Assembly (NCBI GenBank): GCA_020621405.1
Contig: JAHRYN010000002.1
Location: 857,676 to 921,675 of the forward strand
Source: Betaproteobacteria bacterium
Lineage (GTDB): Bacteria > Pseudomonadota > Gammaproteobacteria > Burkholderiales > Rhodocyclaceae
Reading direction: 5' to 3'
Length of the DNA stretch: 64,000 bases
The stretch's first letter is position 1. Each line of letters opens with the position of its first letter. Made by a program: the position numbers and the translations under genes. Under the pieces are notes generated by a model that did not search any database, had not been told where the DNA came from, and was given only the letters and a program-made list of their open reading frames with translations. Positions 58,466 through 64,000 of this stretch are shown in pieces.

Positions 58466-58654
58466 ATGAGTTCCAGTGTCACGGCCGAATACCAGGCTTA
58501 TATGTGTCTTATCTGCGGCTTCATCTACGACGAAGCCGCAGGCTTGCCGGAAGAGGGCATCGCCCCCGGCACCCGCTGGGCGGATGTTCCGCCCAACTGG
58601 ACCTGTCCCGAGTGCAGCGCACGCAAGGACGATTTCGAAATGGTCCAGATCTGA
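58466..58654 (+). CDS. rubA: Rubredoxin
   Basis: The 62-residue protein starts at ATG 58466. Two CxxC pairs bind one iron: MCLICGFIYDEAAG (Cys14, Cys17) and WTCPECSARKDDFEMV (Cys47, Cys50). It is a small cytosolic electron carrier. Position beside the Pil-Chp operon and thiD is common in betaproteobacteria, with no known functional tie. Redox partner is unknown. Confidence 0.96.
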   Translation: MSSSVTAEYQAYMCLICGFIYDEAAGLPEEGIAPGTRWADVPPNWTCPECSARKDDFEMVQI

Positions 58655-58759
58655 CCAGGGCAGCGCCTCGCGGGCGGATGCGTCGCATGAAGCAGCGGTA
58701 CCGTGCATCGCGGACAGCATACGCCGGGAGCCCGGCCGCGCGTAAAACAGGAGAACGTC

Positions 58760-59158
58760 TTGGCTGAAACTGGCGGTACGGCCGGCGTCAAGGTGATGGT
58801 GATCGACGACAGCAACACCATACGCCGCAGCGCTGAAATCTTTCTTGTCCAGGCCGGCTACCAGGTGGTACTTGCCGAGGACGGCTTCGACGCACTGGCG
58901 AAAATCAGTGACCACCATCCACAGGTCATCTTCTGCGACATCATGATGCCGCGTCTGGATGGTTATCAGACCTGCGCACTGATCAAGAAGAACCCCCGCT
59001 TTGCCGCTACGCCGGTCGTGATGCTTTCGTCTCGCGACGGCCTGTTCGACCGCGCGCGCGGCCGCATGGTCGGCTCGGACGAGTACCTCACCAAACCTTT
59101 TACCAAGGACAGCCTGCTGCAGGCGGTGTCACGTCACGCGCGCAACGGCGCTGACTGA
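58760..59158 (+). CDS. pilG: Twitching motility response regulator PilG
   Basis: The 132-residue single-domain receiver starts at TTG 58760, 6 bases after AGGAG. Sequence VKVMVIDDSNTIRRSAEIFL, then IIFCDIMM-like FCDIMMPRLDGYQTCALIKK with the phospho-Asp, MLSSRDGLFDRARGRMVGSD and YLTKPF matches PilG of Pseudomonas (about 135 residues). Known: PilG promotes type IV pilus extension and interacts with FimL/FimV to raise cAMP. It opens the Pil-Chp operon. Confidence 0.95.
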   Translation: MAETGGTAGVKVMVIDDSNTIRRSAEIFLVQAGYQVVLAEDGFDALAKISDHHPQVIFCDIMMPRLDGYQTCALIKKNPRFAATPVVMLSSRDGLFDRARGRMVGSDEYLTKPFTKDSLLQAVSRHARNGAD

Positions 59159-59191
59159 CGCCGCGGGCGCTCACCGAACGCGGAGCCGACA

Positions 59192-59575
59192 ATGGCGATC
59201 AAGCGCATCATGGTGGTGGACGATTCGCCCACCGAACGCCATGTTCTGAACGAGTTCCTGACCCGCAAGGGTTTCGAGGTCATCATCGCCGAAAACGGCG
59301 AACAGGCCATCGAGAAGGCCAAGGCGGAAATGCCCGACCTCATCCTGATGGACGTGGTGATGCCTGGCATCAATGGCTATCAGGCCACGCGGACGATCAC
59401 GCGCAACGACAGCACGCGCGACATTCCGGTCATCATGTGCACCAGCAAGGATCTGCCGACCGACCGCATCTGGGGCATGCGCCAGGGTGCGCTCGACTAC
59501 ATGATCAAGCCGGTGAATCTCGAAGACCTGCTCGGTCGCATCGAACAACTCGGAGCGGTCGGCACAGATGGCTAA
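59192..59575 (+). CDS. pilH: Twitching motility response regulator PilH
   Basis: The 127-residue receiver has IMVVDDSPTERHVLNEFL, the phospho-Asp in LILMDVVMPGINGYQATR, CTSKDLPTDRIWGMRQGA and YMIKPV. The PTERH and TDRIWGMRQGA features are typical of PilH. Known: it acts as phosphate sink or drives pilus retraction, opposite to PilG. It overlaps pilI by 8 bases. Confidence 0.95.
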   Translation: MAIKRIMVVDDSPTERHVLNEFLTRKGFEVIIAENGEQAIEKAKAEMPDLILMDVVMPGINGYQATRTITRNDSTRDIPVIMCTSKDLPTDRIWGMRQGALDYMIKPVNLEDLLGRIEQLGAVGTDG

Positions 59576-60077
59576 GCTGTCACTGCGCGAATTCCAGGAA
59601 GAGCTCGCCCGCAAGCTGGCGGACACCTCCGGCCAGTCCGCCGCACGCGCACTGCTCGGCATCCAGGCCGGCAGCGAACTGTGGCTGGTCGACCTGGCCG
59701 AAGCGGGCGAGATACTGCCGGTCCCCACGCTGACGCCGGTGCCGCTGACCTGCGGCTGGCTGCGCGGTCTGGCCAACGTGCGCGGCATGCTTTACGCAGT
59801 CAATGACTTCGCCGCATTCCAGGGCGGCACGCCGACCGGCGTCGCCGGCGAAACCCGTTTGTTGCTGCCGCACGCCAAGTTCGGCACCAACAGTGCGCTG
59901 CTCGTCTCACGGGTGCTGGGACTGCGCGCGATCGAGGATTTCGAACCGGCGGAAACGGCGGCCGATCCGCGGCCCTGGGTGTCGTCGCAGTTGCTCGACA
60001 CGCAGGGCCGACTCTGGCGCCGCTTCGATCCGAAGCGGCTCTATACCGACGAGCGCTTTCTCGAGGTGGCAGCCTGA
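59568..60077 (+). CDS. pilI: PilI, CheW-like coupling protein
   Basis: The 169-residue protein starts at ATG 59568 within the pilH end. CheW-type barrel marks are [38 protein letters not shown] and [18 protein letters not shown]. It links the receptor PilJ to the kinase ChpA. It is a soluble protein of normal length, followed by pilJ 62 bases later. Confidence 0.93.
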   Translation: MAKLSLREFQEELARKLADTSGQSAARALLGIQAGSELWLVDLAEAGEILPVPTLTPVPLTCGWLRGLANVRGMLYAVNDFAAFQGGTPTGVAGETRLLLPHAKFGTNSALLVSRVLGLRAIEDFEPAETAADPRPWVSSQLLDTQGRLWRRFDPKRLYTDERFLEVAA

Positions 60078-60139
60078 CGCCGGCAGACGCTCGTCCGAAC
60101 GATTTTTCCAAAACATGTAGGACCTCGAGGAAGGCCCCG

Positions 60140-62224
60140 ATGGCACTGAATATTCCAGGACTCAGAACCGCCAATGCGCCGGACGGCGGCAGTGCATCCT
60201 CGGGCGCGACCGGCACGCCGGGGTTCATGCGCGGCCGGGTGCCGCTGATCGGCCACCTGCCACTGGCACAGCAGCTGCGCGCACTCGGCGCCCTGTTCCT
60301 GCTGTTCATCGTGCTTGCCGCACTGCTGTCCTGGCAGGATCTGCGCGCCACGCGCCACAACGCCATATATATATCCGCGGCCGGGCAGCTGCGCACCCTG
60401 ACCCAGTCCATCGCCAAGGCAACGCAGCAGGCACTGGGCGGCGACGCGAAGGCCTTCGCCGAGCTTGGCGCAAGCCGCAGCGGGTTTTCCTCGCTGCTCG
60501 AGCGCCTGAACCAGGGCGGCGAAATCGACGGCGTCCAGCTTCCGGCGAGCCCGGGCGCGGTACGGGATACGCTGCAGCAGATCGATACGGCCTGGGGCGA
60601 CCACGACCGCAACGCGGCATCCCTGCTGGCTCAGGACAAGACGCTGACTGCACTGGGCGAAGCCGCACAGGCGCTGGACCAGACCACGCCGTCGCTGATT
60701 GCCGCGACGGCCCGCATCGCAGGCCAGCGGGGCACCCGGGAAGCCGGCCTCGGCGCGCAGTTCACCGCCCAGCTCAGCCAGGTCCAGGCCGGCCTGCACG
60801 CACTGGTGTCCGCAACACCGGTCGCCACCGATGCGGTCGAAGGTCTGGCGCGCAACATATCGGCGCTGCTGGAGACCGCGGCACAGCTCGAACAGGGCGC
60901 GGACAGCGAGGCATTTACCCAGGCACGCACGGCCATCGCTCCCCGGCTGTCGGCGCTGGCGCCGCTGCTGGCAAACCCTGCGGATCTGCTGGCGGCCCGT
61001 ACCGCCGGCCAGACCGTGGTCAATGGCGCCGGAACCCTGCTCAAGCTGACCGAGGAACTCGGCAACGGCTACATCGGACAACACGAAGGGCGCATCGCGA
61101 CGGCTGGTGCCGGCGCCCTGTGCATCCTGCTGGCGCTGGGCTGCGTGCTGCTGATGGTGCGCGCCTACAACGAAGACCAGCACGTGCAGCGCATGCAGGC
61201 GGAAGGATCGCGCGAGGACGCAAAGCGCGAAAAGGACATGACGCAGCAGGCCATCCTGCGGCTGATGAACGAAATGGGCGATCTGGCAGACGGCGACCTG
61301 ACGGTGCGTGCCACGGTGTCCGAGGACATCACCGGCGCCATCGCGGATTCGGTCAATTACACGATCGAGGAACTGTCGGTGCTGGTCAAGCGGATCAACG
61401 ACGCCGCCGGCCGCGTGACCGAAGCGTCGGATACCGCGCAGCGCATTTCGACCCAGCTGCTCAGCGCCGCAGAACGCCAGTCGCGCGACGTGACCGAGTC
61501 CGGCCAGTCGGTGCTGGCGATGGCGCAGTCGATGAACACGGTGTCGGAAGAGGCCACGCGCTCGGCCCAGGTGGCACGCCAGTCGCTGGCCGCCGCACAG
61601 AACGGCTCGACCGCGGTGTCCAACTCGATCCGCGGTATGAACGACATCCGCGACCAGATCCAGGAAACTTCGAAGCGCATCAAGCGGCTCGGCGAGTCGT
61701 CGCAGGAGATCGGCGAAATCGTCGAACTGATTTCCGACATTACCGAACAGACCAATGTACTGGCGCTGAACGCGGCCATCCAGGCTGCCGGCGCCGGTGA
61801 AGCCGGCCGCGGCTTCACCGTGGTGGCCGAGGAAGTTCAGCGCCTGGCGGAACGCTCGGGCGAGGCGACCAAGCAGATCGCCGCCATCGTGCGCACCATC
61901 CAGACCGACACGCAGGACGCGGTCGCCGCCATGGAGAATTCGACGCGCGGCGTGGTCGAGGGCACCCGCCTGTCCGACGCGGCCGGCCAGGCGCTCGATG
62001 AAATTTCCACCGTGTCGTCGGAACTGGCGCAGCTCATCGAGGCGATTTCGTCGTCGGCGCAGGTGCAGGCCGAGCAGGCAACACGGGTGGCGCACGGCAT
62101 GCAGAGCATCCTGCGCATCACCGAACAGACCACGGTCGGCACCAAGCAGACCGCCCTATCAATCGGGCAGCTGGCAGATCTGGCCGCTGAACTCAAAGGC
62201 TCGGTCGCGGGCTTCAAGGTATGA
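60140..62224 (+). CDS. pilJ: PilJ methyl-accepting chemotaxis protein
   Basis: The 694-residue protein has a cytosolic start, a first membrane helix (about 47-67), a large periplasmic PilJ sensing domain (about 70-312), a second helix (about 313-335), a HAMP-like region and the receptor signalling domain. The signalling hairpin tip lies near 525-560 ([20 protein letters not shown] and following [17 protein letters not shown]). It has been linked to surface contact via pilin. Its stop overlaps the chpA ATG (ATGA). No pilK methyltransferase gene lies between, unlike Pseudomonas. Confidence 0.95.
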   Translation: MALNIPGLRTANAPDGGSASSGATGTPGFMRGRVPLIGHLPLAQQLRALGALFLLFIVLAALLSWQDLRATRHNAIYISAAGQLRTLTQSIAKATQQALGGDAKAFAELGASRSGFSSLLERLNQGGEIDGVQLPASPGAVRDTLQQIDTAWGDHDRNAASLLAQDKTLTALGEAAQALDQTTPSLIAATARIAGQRGTREAGLGAQFTAQLSQVQAGLHALVSATPVATDAVEGLARNISALLETAAQLEQGADSEAFTQARTAIAPRLSALAPLLANPADLLAARTAGQTVVNGAGTLLKLTEELGNGYIGQHEGRIATAGAGALCILLALGCVLLMVRAYNEDQHVQRMQAEGSREDAKREKDMTQQAILRLMNEMGDLADGDLTVRATVSEDITGAIADSVNYTIEELSVLVKRINDAAGRVTEASDTAQRISTQLLSAAERQSRDVTESGQSVLAMAQSMNTVSEEATRSAQVARQSLAAAQNGSTAVSNSIRGMNDIRDQIQETSKRIKRLGESSQEIGEIVELISDITEQTNVLALNAAIQAAGAGEAGRGFTVVAEEVQRLAERSGEATKQIAAIVRTIQTDTQDAVAAMENSTRGVVEGTRLSDAAGQALDEISTVSSELAQLIEAISSSAQVQAEQATRVAHGMQSILRITEQTTVGTKQTALSIGQLADLAAELKGSVAGFKV

Positions 62225-64000
62225 ATACGACGACCTCCACCGATCAGGATCTGGGCCCGCTGATCTGGGTCCGCGGCGAAATCGATCTGGCGCTGGTTCG
62301 CGCTGCCGAGGCACTGGGCGACGGCGGGTATCAGGCCGGCGCCGAACAGCTGAAGTTCGCCCAGACCCATCTGCATCAGGCGCGCGGCGCGCTGGCCATC
62401 GTCGGGCTGGACGGACTGACCCACTTCTGCGATGCGCTCGAACAGCTGTTCGCCGACTGGCACGCCGGGCGCCTGACCGATGCGGATGGTGCCGGCGACC
62501 TGGCGCGACGCGCCATTTCGGCGGTCCGCCACCATCTGGACGAACTGGTCGCCGGCGGCATCGATCAGCCGATGCGGCTGATGCCACTGTACCGTGACCT
62601 GATGGCACTGCGCGGGGAATCCGTGGTGGTGCCTTCCGAACTGTTCTTCCCCGACCTCTCGCTGCGTCCGCCGGCACCGGCCCAGCCGTCGCCCACGCTG
62701 TCGCCGCTCGATCGCGCCCGTGCGCTCAAGGCCGCCCGCAGCCAGTTCGAACGCGGCCTGCTGCGCTTCCTGCGCGACGACCGCGAGGGGCTGCCGCAGA
62801 TGCGGCAGTCCATCGGCACGATAGAACAGATGCAGTCGGCACCTGCGACCCGCGCCTTCTGGTGGGTGTGCGGTGCGCTGATCGAAGGACTGTCCGACGG
62901 TGCCATCCGCGGCGACTTCTTCATCAAGCGGCTGTGCGCGCGCATCGATGTCCAGATGCGCCGCATGCTGGAGGGCTCGCGCGGCGTGGCGGAACGGCTG
63001 ATGCGCGATTCGCTCTACTTCATCGCCACCGCCGAGCAGGCGACTCCGCTGCTGCGCCAGGTGCGCGACACCTACCGGCTGGACAGCCTGCTGGTACAGG
63101 GCGACGGCGCGGCACGCGACGATCTCGGCGCGCTGCGGCCGGCACTGGCTGCGCTGCGTGAATCGCTGGGCCAGGCCAAGGAGGCCTGGACCCGCTTCTC
63201 GTCCGGCTCCGCGGTCGGCCTGCCGCAATTCCACGAACAGTGCGAGGCGATGGTGGCGGCCAGCGCACGCGTCGGCCAGCCCGACCTCGCCCGTCTGGCC
63301 GGCGCACTGCTCGATCTCGGCCAGTGGCTGCGCCGCGATCCGCTGCAGCAGACCGAAAACCTGGCGATGGAAGTCGCCACCGCGCTGCTGGTGATGGACG
63401 TGCTGGTCGAGCAGTTCGGCCGCGCGCAGAGCGAAGATCTGCCGGCCCAGGTCGACACGCTGATCGACCGTCTGGCACGGGCACGGCGCGGCGAGGCACT
63501 GCCGGCGATGCAGATCCCGCTGTTCGACGAAATGTCGCGCCGGGCGCAGGAACGGCTCTTCATGGGGCAGGTCGCGCGCGAGATACTGGCCAGCCTGGGC
63601 GGCGTCGAGCAGCAGCTCGACAGCTATTTCCGCGATCCGTCACGCGCAGCCGAACTGGCCGCGCTGGCGGCTCCGCTGAAACAGGTCGAGGGCGCGCTGA
63701 ACATCCTCGGGCAGGACGAAGCCGTCAGCCTGGTGCGGCGCTGCGCCACGCAGATCGCGGCCATGGCCAGTCCGGGACACGAAATCGTCGACGGCGAATT
63801 CGAGGCGCTGGCGCACCAGCTGTCCGGCCTCGGTTTCTTCGTCGACAAGCTGCAGTACGGTCCGGCCGACCTCGACAGCATCCTGAACCCGCGCAGCGCG
63901 GCGCAGGAAGCCGCGGAAGCCGGCGACGGCGCCAGCGTCGAATCGGAACTGGTGGCGCGGCGCGACAAGGCCGCCGAACTGCTCGACCGGCTGTCGCATG
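62221..64000 (+). CDS. chpA: ChpA/PilL chemosensory histidine kinase, N-terminal part (runs off right edge)
   Basis: The frame is open for 593 codons from ATG 62221 to the window end. The N-terminal part contains a degenerate HPt-like unit ([17 protein letters not shown], around residues 49-66), followed by long helical regions ([32 protein letters not shown]-like segments) as in other ChpA/PilL. Known: ChpA has several HPt domains, a CheA kinase core, a CheW domain and a receiver, with about 1800-2400 residues; those later domains are outside the window. It is the kinase for PilG and PilH. Confidence 0.9.
   Translation, partial: MNTTTSTDQDLGPLIWVRGEIDLALVRAAEALGDGGYQAGAEQLKFAQTHLHQARGALAIVGLDGLTHFCDALEQLFADWHAGRLTDADGAGDLARRAISAVRHHLDELVAGGIDQPMRLMPLYRDLMALRGESVVVPSELFFPDLSLRPPAPAQPSPTLSPLDRARALKAARSQFERGLLRFLRDDREGLPQMRQSIGTIEQMQSAPATRAFWWVCGALIEGLSDGAIRGDFFIKRLCARIDVQMRRMLEGSRGVAERLMRDSLYFIATAEQATPLLRQVRDTYRLDSLLVQGDGAARDDLGALRPALAALRESLGQAKEAWTRFSSGSAVGLPQFHEQCEAMVAASARVGQPDLARLAGALLDLGQWLRRDPLQQTENLAMEVATALLVMDVLVEQFGRAQSEDLPAQVDTLIDRLARARRGEALPAMQIPLFDEMSRRAQERLFMGQVAREILASLGGVEQQLDSYFRDPSRAAELAALAAPLKQVEGALNILGQDEAVSLVRRCATQIAAMASPGHEIVDGEFEALAHQLSGLGFFVDKLQYGPADLDSILNPRSAAQEAAEAGDGASVESELVARRDKAAELLDRLSH

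Overview
The window is 64 kb of a high-GC, gene-dense chromosome. Gene content points to a betaproteobacterium, probably Rhodocyclales and perhaps near Methyloversatilis, Azoarcus or Thauera. The clues are the order hemL-thiE-thiD / rubredoxin / pilG-pilH-pilI-pilJ-chpA, the ubiK / TorF-glnK-amtB block, a PEP-CTERM protein, tandem YceI proteins and many PAS/GGDEF/EAL proteins. This placement is an inference; no rRNA or tRNA gene was seen.

Layout. (1) 1-5.5 kb, minus strand: a nonribosomal peptide locus cut by the left edge, with an acyl-AMP ligase/carrier loader, a 60-codon ORF and a C-A-PCP module followed directly by a second A domain. The three frames are chained by 4-base stop/start overlaps. 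(2) 5.8-6.4 kb: tandem array of about 144-bp units carrying REP-like hairpins in opposite orientation. (3) 6.4-20.7 kb: GNAT acetyltransferase, B12-type radical SAM protein, diguanylate cyclase, PEP-CTERM protein, second-type FtsH, an Ldt/YcbK-type peptidoglycan pair, then an MFS exporter-ArsA-unknown triplet with overlapping stops and starts. (4) 20.7-23.5 kb: divergent lipid A modification genes lpxO and eptA. (5) 23.5-37 kb: signalling region with a PAS-GGDEF-EAL protein, a membrane histidine kinase, a very large hybrid kinase and a CSS-EAL phosphodiesterase, interspersed with a GDT1-family transporter, a DCC thioredoxin-like protein, a decayed catalase and an SDR. (6) 37-42.6 kb: asparaginase, dbpA, patatin, YgjP-type metalloprotease, two YceI proteins. 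(7) 42.6-46 kb: ubiK and the TorF-glnK-amtB ammonium operon behind an NtrC-like site and a sigma-54 promoter. (8) 46-55.5 kb: small membrane ORF, coiled-coil protein, sodium:solute symporter with a His-rich tail, CheC with a coupled 21-codon leader ORF, ubiB, argS-SPOR-dsbA-SDR. (9) 55.6-64 kb: hemL, thiE, thiD, rubredoxin and the Pil-Chp chemosensory operon, whose histidine kinase chpA runs off the right edge.

The genes most likely to act together are: loader plus NRPS; Ldt plus YcbK; MFS plus ArsA plus the unknown 181-residue protein; LpxO plus EptA on the same lipid A; TorF, GlnK and AmtB under nitrogen control; thiE plus thiD; and PilG/H/I/J/ChpA for twitching motility. The strongest leads for something new are the ArsA coupled to an MFS carrier rather than ArsB, the PCP-A junction lacking a condensation domain, the CheC leader ORF, and a transcription terminator lying inside the first codons of the SDR gene after dsbA.
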